Origin: an uncultured Flavobacteriaceae bacterium
GTDB taxonomy: Bacteria > Bacteroidota > Bacteroidia > Flavobacteriales > Flavobacteriaceae
DNA: 38,374 nt
Direction of reading: 5' to 3'
Assembly: GCA_905479435.1 (NCBI GenBank)
Contig: CAJQMN010000084.1
Span: 1 to 38,374 of the forward strand
In this document: piece after piece, positions 1 through 7,499 of the stretch
Numbering within the stretch: position 1 is the stretch's first letter
Layout: each line of letters begins with the position of its first letter
The notes under the pieces: generated by a model
What the model saw: the letters and a program-made list of their open reading frames with translations, nothing else
Database searches by the model: none
What the model was told of the DNA's origin: nothing
Position numbers and translations under genes: made by a program

Positions 1-392
1 AAGATTAAAATTAAAAATCCTTTTAAAGACATAGCTATCTCATCGCTAAAGATTTCATCTGGAAAATACGACTTTGCTGGATTTGAAAAACCTAGCTCTG
101 TTAATTCTTGAATTGTTGTAGGATTTAGATCTATTGCTTGATCGGGTATTAAATAATTTGATGAAATAAATCCACCTACAATTAATCCTAGTACAAAAAG
201 TAACGCAAAATCTCTTTCTTTCCAATCTTTTTTAAAATAGTTTGACACCCTACCTGCACCAGCAATTGTACATAAGGTTTCAAAATTGGTTGATGCTCCA
301 AAATTTTTACCAAAGTAAAAATATAAAAACAACGTGAGTGCAATGAGAGGGCCTCCAACAAACCATGGCCAAGGGTGTAAAATAGTTTCCAT
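1..392 (-). CDS. YeeE/YedE-family membrane transporter (3' part missing)
   Basis: The start codon is at 392 on the minus strand and the gene runs off the left edge, leaving about 130 N-terminal residues. The start reads METILHPWPW, then a hydrophobic segment, a GKNFG motif, a cysteine in a TLCTIAGAG segment, a second hydrophobic segment (LLFVLGLIVGGFI) and the beginning of a third. This matches my recollection of the flavobacterial YeeE/YedE (DUF395) proteins, inner-membrane channels linked to thiosulfate or other sulfur-compound uptake. Only two bases separate it from the upstream waaA stop, so the two are probably co-transcribed. The family call is from pattern memory. The substrate is not known. 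Confidence 0.72.
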   Translation of the reverse strand, partial: METILHPWPWFVGGPLIALTLFLYFYFGKNFGASTNFETLCTIAGAGRVSNYFKKDWKERDFALLFVLGLIVGGFISSNYLIPDQAIDLNPTTIQELTELGFSNPAKSYFPDEIFSDEIAMSLKGFLILI

Positions 393-394
393 AT

Positions 395-1630
395 TTATGA
401 ACTTATTTGATTGTTAATATAATGCATAATCTGAGCTGTAGCTCCAATATTTTTTTTTATATACGTTTTATTTACTTTACCCATTTCCTTTCTGTAGTTT
501 AAGTCATTTTTTAACATCCTAAAAGTACTTGAAAATGTTGATTGATTTTGAACAGAAATACAGCCTTTCAAGCTAACTAAGTCTATTGCTTCTTTAAACT
601 TATAATATTCTGAACCAATAACAATAGGAATACCAAATGTGGCTGGTTCTAATATATTATGCAACCCTGTTCTAAATCCTCCTCCTACATATGCAGTATC
701 TGCATAAGAATATATTTTAGTCAATAAGCCTATGGTATCTATAATTAACACAGTGTACTCTGAGAGATTCTTCCCCTCTTTCTCAGAATATAAAATGGTT
801 TCTTTTTTTAGTGATTCTTTTAATTTCAAAATAGAATTAGAATTAATAGTGTGGGGTGCTATAATAAATTTTTCATCCTTAGAATTATTAATATAGTTTA
901 CCAAGAAATCTTCTCCTTCATTCCAAGTACTACCAGCAACAACAGTATATTGATTGTTTTTAAATTCTGACATAAATGGTAATGTGTTGTCTTGATCTAA
1001 AATCTTTGAAACACGATCAAAACGCGTATCTCCTGTTATGGAAATAGTAGAAAAGTTTATGGATTCTAATAGATCCATTGAGGAACTATCTTGAACAAAA
1101 ATATGATGAAATGCAGTCAAAGACTTACGCATCCATTGCCCTGTAGATTTAAAAAAAATCTGATTTTTTCTAAAAATACCTGAAACCAAAATTGTTGGTA
1201 TAGATTGTTTTTTTAGCTGCCTGAGTAAATTAGGCCAAAATTCGTATTTAACAATGATGGCAATTTCTGGATGAACTAGCTCCACAAACCTCTTCATATT
1301 TGATTTGGTGTCAAACGGCAAGTAGCAAATAACATCTGCTAACTTAGAATTCTTTCTAATTTCATATCCAGAAGGTGAAAAAAAAGTAACTATGATTTTA
1401 TGATCTTGCCAACTCTCTTTTGTGGATTCTATTATTGGAATAGCTTGTTCAAATTCACCTAACGAAGCTACATGAAACCAAATTGTTCGATCTTCTTTTT
1501 TAATTGAAGAAAGATGATGAAAAGTTTCTGCTCTGCCACTTACAAATAATTTCATTTTTTTATTAAAAACCGCATAGATTCTTAAAAAGAAATAGGTAAG
1601 ATGTGTTATGAAGTTGTAGAGAAATGTCAT
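395..1630 (-). CDS. waaA: 3-deoxy-D-manno-octulosonic acid (Kdo) transferase
   Basis: WaaA (KdtA, GT30) transfers Kdo from CMP-Kdo to lipid IVA at the inner face of the cytoplasmic membrane, the first step of the LPS inner core. The protein has an N-terminal hydrophobic anchor (FLYNFITHLTYFFLRIY). It then has the family's WFHVASLGEFEQ segment with the expected glutamate, a VKYEFWPN segment, and a C-terminal GGGFRTGLHNILEPATFGIP segment typical of the nucleotide-binding lobe. An in-frame ATG at 1654 would add eight residues. I prefer the ATG at 1630 because it begins directly with the anchor, as in other Bacteroidota homologues. That start gives 411 residues, a normal length. A terminator separates the gene from rpmA upstream. 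Confidence 0.93.
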   Translation of the reverse strand: MTFLYNFITHLTYFFLRIYAVFNKKMKLFVSGRAETFHHLSSIKKEDRTIWFHVASLGEFEQAIPIIESTKESWQDHKIIVTFFSPSGYEIRKNSKLADVICYLPFDTKSNMKRFVELVHPEIAIIVKYEFWPNLLRQLKKQSIPTILVSGIFRKNQIFFKSTGQWMRKSLTAFHHIFVQDSSSMDLLESINFSTISITGDTRFDRVSKILDQDNTLPFMSEFKNNQYTVVAGSTWNEGEDFLVNYINNSKDEKFIIAPHTINSNSILKLKESLKKETILYSEKEGKNLSEYTVLIIDTIGLLTKIYSYADTAYVGGGFRTGLHNILEPATFGIPIVIGSEYYKFKEAIDLVSLKGCISVQNQSTFSSTFRMLKNDLNYRKEMGKVNKTYIKKNIGATAQIMHYINNQISS

Positions 1631-1661
1631 TCGTGTAAATGTACAAAATAGCATATAAAAA

Positions 1662-1688
1662 AAACGCCCAAACTTTGTTTAGGCGTTT
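1662..1688 (-). terminator. Rho-independent terminator after rpmA
   Basis: A 7-bp stem (AAACGCC with GGCGTTT) is followed on the minus strand by a run of eight T. It lies just past the rpmA stop and before the waaA start, so it should end the rplU-rpmA transcript. Confidence 0.85.
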
Positions 1689-1709
1689 AATATTTTAAAG
1701 TGCTATTGA

Positions 1710-1970
1710 CTATGCCTCGAAAGGAACAACAGAAACGTATGATCTGTTATCTTTTTTCTTTCTGAAAGCAACAACTCCATCAACTTTTGCATGTAATGTA
1801 TGGTCTTTACCCATATATACATTTTCGCCTGGATTGTGAGTAGTCCCTCTTTGACGAACTATGATATTACCAGCAATTGCTGCTTGTCCTCCAAAAATTT
1901 TAACTCCTAGTCGTTTCGATTCTGATTCTCTACCATTCTTCGAACTACCTACTCCTTTTTTATGTGCCAT
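1710..1970 (-). CDS. rpmA: 50S ribosomal protein bL27
   Basis: This is a ribosomal large-subunit protein whose N-terminal tail reaches towards the peptidyl transferase centre. At 86 residues it has the usual length. It begins [21 protein letters not shown] and continues with GVKIFGGQ and the [21 protein letters not shown] core of the family. The N-terminus starts at the conserved AHKKG, so there is no cleaved leader of the Firmicutes type. It lies 27 bases downstream of rplU and shares its promoter, the usual bacterial rplU-rpmA pairing, with a strong terminator after the gene. Confidence 0.98.
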   Translation of the reverse strand: MAHKKGVGSSKNGRESESKRLGVKIFGGQAAIAGNIIVRQRGTTHNPGENVYMGKDHTLHAKVDGVVAFRKKKDNRSYVSVVPFEA

Positions 1971-1997
1971 GATGCTATGGTTTTAAAATTGAAATTT

Positions 1998-2519
1998 TTA
2001 TTTACTTAATACCTCTATTAATTCTGCTTTCTTTAAAGAAGTATATCCAGAGATTCCTTTTTCTTTAGCTAAAGCTTTTAATTGAGCTACAGTCATAGAA
2101 CTTACATCAGTAGATGCTGTTTCCTTTACTTCAGCTTTTGGCGCTTTAACTGCTTTTTCTTCCTTTTTAGGAGCAGCTGCTTTTTTTGCTGGAGCTTTCT
2201 TTGCACCTGATGCAGCGATACTCTCAATTTGAATTTCGCTTAAATACTGACGGTGTCCATTTTTCTTTTTGTAACCTTTTCTCCTTTTCTTTTTGAAAAC
2301 GATTACTTTATCACCTTTAAGATGACCTAAAATTTTGGCCTTTACTTCGGCTCCTTCTATAGCTGGGGCGCCAATAGTTACATTTTTACCATCTTCTAAA
2401 AGCATTACTTTATTGAAAGTCACTTTCGAACCTTCTGCTTCTTTTAAACGATGAACGTATACTTTTTGGTCTTTTGCTACTTTAAACTGCTGCCCTGCTA
2501 TCTCTACAATTGCGTACAT
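1998..2519 (-). CDS. rplU: 50S ribosomal protein bL21 with C-terminal extension
   Basis: Residues 1-104 are a standard bL21 (MYAIVEIAGQQFKV start, FKKKRRKGYKKKNGHRQ rRNA-binding segment, YLSEIQIESI end). About 70 further residues follow. First comes an Ala/Lys/Pro-rich linker (about 106-134). A compact helical module at 142-173 then contains MTVAQLKALAKEKG and LKKAELIEVLSK, which resembles the Rho N-terminal/SAP-like helix-extended-loop-helix fold found in nucleic-acid-binding proteins. Most bL21 proteins are only about 100-105 residues long. I recall similar tails in other Bacteroidota, so it is probably lineage-specific. The role of the tail is inferred, not known. Confidence 0.97.
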   Translation of the reverse strand: MYAIVEIAGQQFKVAKDQKVYVHRLKEAEGSKVTFNKVMLLEDGKNVTIGAPAIEGAEVKAKILGHLKGDKVIVFKKKRRKGYKKKNGHRQYLSEIQIESIAASGAKKAPAKKAAAPKKEEKAVKAPKAEVKETASTDVSSMTVAQLKALAKEKGISGYTSLKKAELIEVLSK

Positions 2520-2581
2520 ACTATTAAGTTTGTTATTAGCTTTAATTAAATTTTACATTTCAAAAACTGAAAATGCGGGTG

Positions 2582-2589
2582 CAAATATA
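2582..2589 (-). promoter_or_regulatory. Bacteroidota promoter for rplU-rpmA
   Basis: On the minus strand this is TATATTTG, a perfect match to the TAnnTTTG -7 element. A TTG lies 20 bases further upstream (2610-2612), the spacing expected for the -33 element. The predicted transcript start gives rplU a leader of roughly 55-60 nt. Of all promoters proposed in this window it is the best supported, as it has both elements. Confidence 0.75.
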
Positions 2590-2633
2590 CTTTTATTTTT
2601 AAGATAAAGCAATAGCAAATTATCAAAAAAAAT

Positions 2634-2657
2634 AGCTACAGTTAATAAACTGTGGCT
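2634..2657 (-). terminator. Terminator after the EamA transporter gene
   Basis: A 10-bp stem (AGCTACAGTT with AACTGTGGCT, one wobble pair) has a 4-nt loop and, on the minus strand, a downstream T-rich tract of about eight T. The plus strand also has a T run, so it could work in both directions. Confidence 0.82.
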
Positions 2658-2660
2658 TTT

Positions 2661-3533
2661 TTATTTAACTCTATTTACAATATAAATTCCTGTAAGTATT
2701 ATTATCCCAGATAATAATTGTAGGTAACTCACTTTTTCTCCATCAATAAAACCCCAAATAATTGCAACTATTGGAATTAAATATGCAACTGAAGTAGAAA
2801 AAACAGGTGTAGATATTTGTATTAATTTATTAAACATAATTTTTGCTAAACCCGTACCAACTACCGAGAGCACTATTAAATACATAATGGAAGTATTTGT
2901 TTCAGGAGTAAATTCTACTGATGAGAAAAATCCTGAAAACACCAATATTAAAAACACAGGAATTATTAATAAAATAAAATGACCTGCGGTAATACTCATC
3001 GCAGGAATATCTGATAAATATTTTTTTATGATATTCACATTAAAAGCATATCCTAAAGAAGCTGTAAGTACAAAAATGGCATACCAATAATTCTGGTTGG
3101 GATTTAAAGAGGAGCTTTCTAAAATTAACATAATTGTACCTGCCAAACCAATAAGAACTCCAACCAACTGAACTCTTTTAAAGACAACTCCAAAAAATAA
3201 TGTAGCTACAATTAGCGCATTTAATGAAGTTAAAGAGTTTAGTATTGATGCTACAGAGCTATCTATACCTGTGATTGCAAAAGCAAAAAAGAATGCAGGA
3301 AATAAAGTGCCTAATAAGGAACTAACTACAACATACTTCCATTGTTGTTTTTTTATTTTTCTCAAGCTTCTAAACCCAATTAAAAGCACAAATACTCCAG
3401 CAATAAATGTTCTCAAGGCTCCTAATTGTATAGGGCTTAAACCAACTAAAGATTTTTTTATTAAGATAAAAGAGCTTCCCCAAATAATTGCTAAAACTAT
3501 TAGATAAATCCACTTTTTATAATCGTTACTCAT
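2661..3533 (-). CDS. EamA/DMT-superfamily permease
   Basis: The 290-residue protein is almost entirely hydrophobic, with about ten predicted membrane segments arranged as two EamA repeats. The first repeat starts near WIYLIVLAIIWGSSFILIKKSL and the second near NYWYAIFVLTASLGYAFNV. The IWGSSF motif and the C-terminal VAYLIPIVAIIWGFIDGE segment are typical of drug/metabolite transporters. Members export or import small metabolites or amino acids, and the substrate cannot be read from the sequence. It is a single-gene unit ended by its own terminator and divergent from the metal-domain lipoprotein gene. Confidence 0.9.
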   Translation of the reverse strand: MSNDYKKWIYLIVLAIIWGSSFILIKKSLVGLSPIQLGALRTFIAGVFVLLIGFRSLRKIKKQQWKYVVVSSLLGTLFPAFFFAFAITGIDSSVASILNSLTSLNALIVATLFFGVVFKRVQLVGVLIGLAGTIMLILESSSLNPNQNYWYAIFVLTASLGYAFNVNIIKKYLSDIPAMSITAGHFILLIIPVFLILVFSGFFSSVEFTPETNTSIMYLIVLSVVGTGLAKIMFNKLIQISTPVFSTSVAYLIPIVAIIWGFIDGEKVSYLQLLSGIIILTGIYIVNRVK

Positions 3534-3595
3534 TATCTACTTTTTAGTGACCTACAAAAATGAAATAAATCTTAAGATATACGTCAATAAATGTA

Positions 3596-3603
3596 TAAAT
3601 TTG
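3596..3603 (+). promoter_or_regulatory. -7 element upstream of the HMA lipoprotein gene
   Basis: TAAATTTG matches TAnnTTTG and lies 28 bases before the ATG at 3632. I see no convincing -33 TTG. Confidence 0.5.
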
Positions 3604-3631
3604 TATGATAAAACAATCATAAAAAGTAATC

Positions 3632-4000
3632 ATGAATACTAAATCGGTTTTTTTATCACTTATACTTAGCTGTCTTTTGATTTGGTCTTGTTCAGATGAA
3701 CCAAAAAAACTAAAAAGTAAAAATGTAAAGAGTGGCGTTCTGCAAATGGCTAAAATACAAACTGTATCCTTTGCTGTTTCAGGCATGACTTGTGAAATTG
3801 GTTGTGCTAAAACAATTCAATCTAAGCTTTCAAAAAAAGAGGGTGTCACAGATGCTATAGTAGTTTTCTCTGACAGTACTGCTACTGTATCATTTGATAG
3901 TAGTAAAACCTCTACAACAGACATAAGCTCTTTTATAAGTGGTATTGCAGGAGGTGATGCATATACCGCATCTGAATTAAAACCTAAAAAATCTTTATAA
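3632..4000 (+). CDS. Lipoprotein with heavy-metal-associated (HMA) domain
   Basis: The 122-residue protein begins with a lipoprotein signal peptide. The likely lipidated residue is Cys20 (IWSC followed by S-D), although Cys14 is also preceded by LILS. After a lysine-rich linker, residues 42-115 form an HMA-like ferredoxin fold with the metal loop GMTCEIGCA. The two cysteines (C54, C58) are spaced CxxxC rather than the usual CxxC. HMA domains carry Cu(I) or similar soft metals, so the product could be an envelope metal carrier. The next gene downstream is ctaA, which fits copper/heme supply to cytochrome oxidase, but co-function is an inference. A separate promoter element precedes ctaA. Confidence 0.82.
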   Translation: MNTKSVFLSLILSCLLIWSCSDEPKKLKSKNVKSGVLQMAKIQTVSFAVSGMTCEIGCAKTIQSKLSKKEGVTDAIVVFSDSTATVSFDSSKTSTTDISSFISGIAGGDAYTASELKPKKSL

Positions 4001-4062
4001 TTTAAATTCATTATAAAGAAAAGCCTTCTAGAAATAGAAATTTATTTTGGCTGTTTTTAATT

Positions 4063-4070
4063 TACCTTTG
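4063..4070 (+). promoter_or_regulatory. -7 element upstream of ctaA
   Basis: TACCTTTG is a perfect TAnnTTTG match 18 bases before the ctaA ATG. This implies a very short leader. No well-spaced TTG is visible. Confidence 0.55.
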
Positions 4071-4088
4071 TGAAAAATATTCATTCAG

Positions 4089-5105
4089 ATGAAAAATCGA
4101 TTTCCTACGATTGTTAAAGTTACTTTAGCAAGTCTTTATTTAATATTTTTAGCCGGTTCAATTGTTAGAATGACTGGTTCCGGAATGGGTTGCCCTGATT
4201 GGCCAAAATGTTTTGGTTATTATATCCCTCCAACATCTGAAGAACAAATTACGTGGCAACCAAATACAACATATAAAGAAGGAATTATTATCATTAAAGA
4301 TGAGGCTCTTTATGTAGCTGAAAAAAAAGTAAGCACTTCATTAATATTTAATGAAACAAATTGGAAAGAATACACTAAACACGAATATGCAACCTTTAAT
4401 AAATATCATACCTGGGTTGAATACATCAATAGATTAATAACTGTATTATCTGGTTTTATTTTTCTATTTCTACTGGCTGGTTCACTAAAATTTAGAAAGG
4501 AAAATAAATGGATTCCAATAATTTCATTTATTGCCTTTTTCTTCATGTTAGTTGAGGCTTTTTTAGGAAAAATGGTGGTTGATAGTAACTTAAAGCCCAC
4601 AATGATTACCATTCATATGGTAATTGGTTTGTTAATTATTGGCCTAATACTTCGTCTTTTATTTATCATAAGAAAGGAAAAAGTAGTCTTCAAATATCAT
4701 TCATTATTTAATAAACTCCTGATACTCTCAATTATTTTTTCTTTGATTCAAATAGCAATGGGAACTCAGGTTCGTCAATTTATTGACGAGCAGGTTAAAT
4801 TATTTGGTTTTGAAAACAAAGAATATAGTTTAATGAACCCTAGCTTTAAATTTTATTTTCATCGATCATTTACCATTGCAATTATCCTTGTGAATTTTGG
4901 ATTATTTTATCTAAACCAAATTCATAAGTTAGGTTATAAATTAGTGAAATGGATTTTAGTTTTGCTCTTTTTAGAGACCATTACCGGAATTTTAATGTAT
5001 TACGCAGAATTCCCTTTAGGGACCCAAGCAATTCATTTACTTTCCGGGGCGCTATTATTTGGAGTTCAGTTTTACCTTTGGCTACAAAGTAGAAAAACAG
5101 AATAA
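4089..5105 (+). CDS. ctaA: Heme A synthase (COX15/CtaA)
   Basis: CtaA oxidises the C8 methyl group of heme O to a formyl group, producing heme A for aa3-type cytochrome oxidases in the cytoplasmic membrane. The 338-residue protein has about eight hydrophobic segments. Near the N-terminus it has the family signature AGSIVRMTGSGMGCPDWPKCFG with the paired cysteines C35 and C41. The heme-ligand histidine segments are YHTWVEYINR, TIHMVIG, FHRSF and AIHLLSG. An extra soluble loop at about residues 45-95, after the cysteine pair, is as I remember it in Bacteroidota homologues. An SCO copper-chaperone gene elsewhere in the window supports oxidase assembly as a shared theme. Confidence 0.94.
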   Translation: MKNRFPTIVKVTLASLYLIFLAGSIVRMTGSGMGCPDWPKCFGYYIPPTSEEQITWQPNTTYKEGIIIIKDEALYVAEKKVSTSLIFNETNWKEYTKHEYATFNKYHTWVEYINRLITVLSGFIFLFLLAGSLKFRKENKWIPIISFIAFFFMLVEAFLGKMVVDSNLKPTMITIHMVIGLLIIGLILRLLFIIRKEKVVFKYHSLFNKLLILSIIFSLIQIAMGTQVRQFIDEQVKLFGFENKEYSLMNPSFKFYFHRSFTIAIILVNFGLFYLNQIHKLGYKLVKWILVLLFLETITGILMYYAEFPLGTQAIHLLSGALLFGVQFYLWLQSRKTE

Positions 5106-5132
5106 ATACTTTTATAGCTAGTAGTAATTAAA

Positions 5133-5684
5133 TTACTCTTCCCATTTAAAAGTCTCCATCAAATGAAGAATATCTTTTTTGATGTAGTTTACTGCTGGAA
5201 GCAATGAGTCATAATTGGGTTTAACCTTAAAATATAAAGCCCCTTTTATAAAATGATTTGTGCTGTCTGTGATATGAAATTGAATATGAGAGGCTGCATT
5301 TCCAGTAATGTCGTATAACGAACCATATACTCTTTCCTTATCCTTTACATACCCTTTTGAAGAAATTTGTTCTGCTCTTGAAGTATGCTTAAAAACTAAT
5401 TTTTCTGACTCTACCAATAGCTCTCGTAGATTTCCATCTATTTTTCTGTAAGTGATATCTATAGATGCCTTTAATCTTGGGTATTCTAACTTAAGCCAAT
5501 TGTTGGGGCTATCATTTATTTTTACACTTTCAGAAAACTCAAATGTATAGGGTCTTTTCAAAAGTAATTCTTGATAGGTGGACTTTTTATATTCTAAATT
5601 TAAAAATGCTTTTGGTTTAGGTAAGGTTTCTTCAGAGCAAGAGATGAAAGAAATTAAAATAATACTAAAAAAGATTTTACTCAT
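5133..5684 (-). CDS. gldD: Gliding-motility lipoprotein GldD
   Basis: GldD is an envelope lipoprotein required for gliding in Flavobacterium johnsoniae. The protein has a short signal peptide ending in FISC (lipidated Cys16). Its body contains the family segments LKLEYPRLKASI, ITYRKIDGNLREL, VYGSLYDITGNAASH, FIKGALYFKVKPNYDSL and the C-terminal KKDILHLMETFKWEE. I recognise the protein as GldD from this pattern and from the location after gldE and ssb. The start codon lies inside the end of gldE (8-base overlap), so translation is probably coupled. Length 183 residues is normal. The molecular role of GldD is not established. Confidence 0.93.
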   Translation of the reverse strand: MSKIFFSIILISFISCSEETLPKPKAFLNLEYKKSTYQELLLKRPYTFEFSESVKINDSPNNWLKLEYPRLKASIDITYRKIDGNLRELLVESEKLVFKHTSRAEQISSKGYVKDKERVYGSLYDITGNAASHIQFHITDSTNHFIKGALYFKVKPNYDSLLPAVNYIKKDILHLMETFKWEE

Positions 5685-7017
5685 GATGTCTTGTTACCTT
5701 TAATTGTTTAATCCTCTTTCTGTCTAGCGCTTCAATAGTAAAAACATATCTATCAAAATTTATTTTTTCACCAATTTTTGGAAACTTCCCAGATATTTCT
5801 AATATAAAACCTGCTATAGTCTCAGATTCACCCTTATATTCCTCAAATTTTTCTTCATTAGGTTCTTCTAAAACCTTACAAAAATCTTTAATCGTAATTT
5901 TACCATCAAAAATATAATTATTGGCATCGATTTTTGAATATGAAAGGTCATCTGTATCAAACTCATCATTAATTTCACCTACAATCTCTTCAATGACATC
6001 CTCCAGGGTAACAATACCACTAGTTCCACCATATTCATCAACAACGATAGCTAAATGATTTTTTCTTTCTCTAAATTCAACTAAAAGGTCATCTAATTTT
6101 TTATTTTCTGGCACAAAAAATGGCTCTCTCAATAATTCTTGCCAATTGAAATCTTTATTATCAAGAAAACCTAGTAAGTCTTTTGCATACAAAACACCAA
6201 TAATATTGTCGATAGAATTCTTGTAAACTGGATTTCTAGAATAACCGTGTTTTAAAATTTTAGTGAGTACATCATCATAAGTTTCATCATGAGACAGCGC
6301 AAAAATATCAATTCTTGGTTTCATAATCTGAACTGTTTCGGTATTACCAAAACTGACAATTCCTTCTAAAATTTTTTTCTCCTCTTTAGTTGTAGATCCT
6401 TCAGAGGTAAGTTCTAATGCCTTCGATAAAATTTCTACTGAAAAATTTGAGTTTTTGCTTCCTAACTTTTTTTCAATAACATTGGTTAAATTTATTAATG
6501 GAAAACTTAAAGGAGTTAAAAAAAATGTTAGGAATTGAAGAGGTCTAGACATCAAATTACAAAATTTAAGCGCTCTTCTAGAGGCATAAACCTTAGGCAA
6601 TACTTCTCCAAAAAGAAGAATAAAGAAAGTAACTAATAGTACTTCTATTGAAAACTTGACGAGGCTTGAAGGAAGTATAAAACCTAATATTGTGAGTGAT
6701 AAATTTTGATCTTTTAAAAAAACTTCTCCAAGTGATGCAAAAATTAATACTAATAAAATATTTATAAAATTATTAGTAATTAAAATTGTAGCTAATAGTT
6801 TACTGGGGTTTTGTAAAAGAAGTACAACAGGGTTTTGCCCTTTAGTTTCATCTGAAATTTTAATAATATCTGTTTTTGACAGAGAGAAAAAAGCAACTTC
6901 AGTTCCAGATATTAAAGCAGAGCAAAGAAGCAATACAAAAAAAGAAATGATTGCAAGTAATGACATGACATCCAATTGAGCCGTGTATTGTAATAAAATT
7001 TCAGGGTCTAAGATCAA
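5677..7017 (-). CDS. gldE: Gliding-motility-associated GldE (CNNM/CorC-HlyC family)
   Basis: The 446-residue protein has an N-terminal DUF21/CNNM membrane domain (about residues 15-190, around four hydrophobic segments, with SGTEVAFFSLS). A CBS-domain pair follows (about 215-345, containing MKPRIDIFALS and VDEYGGTSGIVTLEDVIEEIVGEI), then a C-terminal CorC/HlyC transporter-associated domain. Family members are linked to Mg or cobalt efflux. The flavobacterial paralogue directly upstream of gldD is called GldE. It follows ssb by 20 bases and overlaps gldD by 8, so ssb-gldE-gldD forms one unit. Assignment to GldE rather than another CorC paralogue rests mainly on the neighbours. Confidence 0.9.
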   Translation of the reverse strand: MILDPEILLQYTAQLDVMSLLAIISFFVLLLCSALISGTEVAFFSLSKTDIIKISDETKGQNPVVLLLQNPSKLLATILITNNFINILLVLIFASLGEVFLKDQNLSLTILGFILPSSLVKFSIEVLLVTFFILLFGEVLPKVYASRRALKFCNLMSRPLQFLTFFLTPLSFPLINLTNVIEKKLGSKNSNFSVEILSKALELTSEGSTTKEEKKILEGIVSFGNTETVQIMKPRIDIFALSHDETYDDVLTKILKHGYSRNPVYKNSIDNIIGVLYAKDLLGFLDNKDFNWQELLREPFFVPENKKLDDLLVEFRERKNHLAIVVDEYGGTSGIVTLEDVIEEIVGEINDEFDTDDLSYSKIDANNYIFDGKITIKDFCKVLEEPNEEKFEEYKGESETIAGFILEISGKFPKIGEKINFDRYVFTIEALDRKRIKQLKVTRHHE

Positions 7018-7037
7018 ATAGTAAAATTTTATAGTTT

Positions 7038-7469
7038 TTAAAATGGAAAATCGTCTTCTGTAGTTGTGTTTTTTTCTTGAGAAGGTGATATTGAGGATTT
7101 ATCATCACTAGATAAAGCTGAGCCTCCAGTTTCTTTTTTAGTTGATAAAAAAGTCATATTGGCTACATGTATTTCTGTGGTGTAACGTTTTTGCCCTTCT
7201 TGTAACCACTGACGTGTCTTGATTCTTCCTTCACAATAAACCTTATCACCTTTGGTTAAGTATTTTTCACAAATTTCTGCAAGTTTATTTCTAACTACTA
7301 TAGCATGCCATTCTGTATTTATAACTTTTTGCCCAGTTTGCTTATTAGTATAACTTTCATTAGTTGCTATGGGGAAACGCCCTATTGAGTTTCCACCCTC
7401 AAAATAATTCATCTTTACTTCATCACCTAAATGACCTATTAATATTACTTTATTTATTGTTCCAGACAT
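7038..7469 (-). CDS. ssb: Single-stranded DNA-binding protein
   Basis: SSB coats single-stranded DNA during replication, recombination and repair. Residues 1-105 form the OB fold, recognisable from MSGTINKVILIGHLGDEV, TNTEWHAIVVRNKLAEICEKYL-like segments and GDKVYCEGRIKTRQW. The tail is short and polar (about 106-137). The protein ends with the acidic tip DDFPF, used in other bacteria to recruit partner proteins. Length 143 is a little short but normal for Bacteroidota. The gene lies between mutY and gldE with its own -7 element. Confidence 0.97.
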   Translation of the reverse strand: MSGTINKVILIGHLGDEVKMNYFEGGNSIGRFPIATNESYTNKQTGQKVINTEWHAIVVRNKLAEICEKYLTKGDKVYCEGRIKTRQWLQEGQKRYTTEIHVANMTFLSTKKETGGSALSSDDKSSISPSQEKNTTTEDDFPF

Positions 7470-7491
7470 TGATAATTATTGATTACTATAC

Positions 7492-7499
7492 CAAAAGTA
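7492..7499 (-). promoter_or_regulatory. -7 element for ssb-gldE-gldD
   Basis: On the minus strand this reads TACTTTTG (TAnnTTTG), 23 bases upstream of the ssb ATG and touching the mutY stop codon at 7500. It would let ssb-gldE-gldD be transcribed independently of mutY. Confidence 0.5.

Noticed and set aside
3544-3786. 80-codon minus-strand frame overlapping the HMA lipoprotein start
   Set aside because: It lies antisense to the signal peptide and lipobox of a convincing gene and covers its promoter.
5123-5137. Possible terminator between ctaA and gldD
   Set aside because: The AT-only 5-bp stem AGTAA/TTACT is weak and lacks a proper T-tract, so it was not listed.
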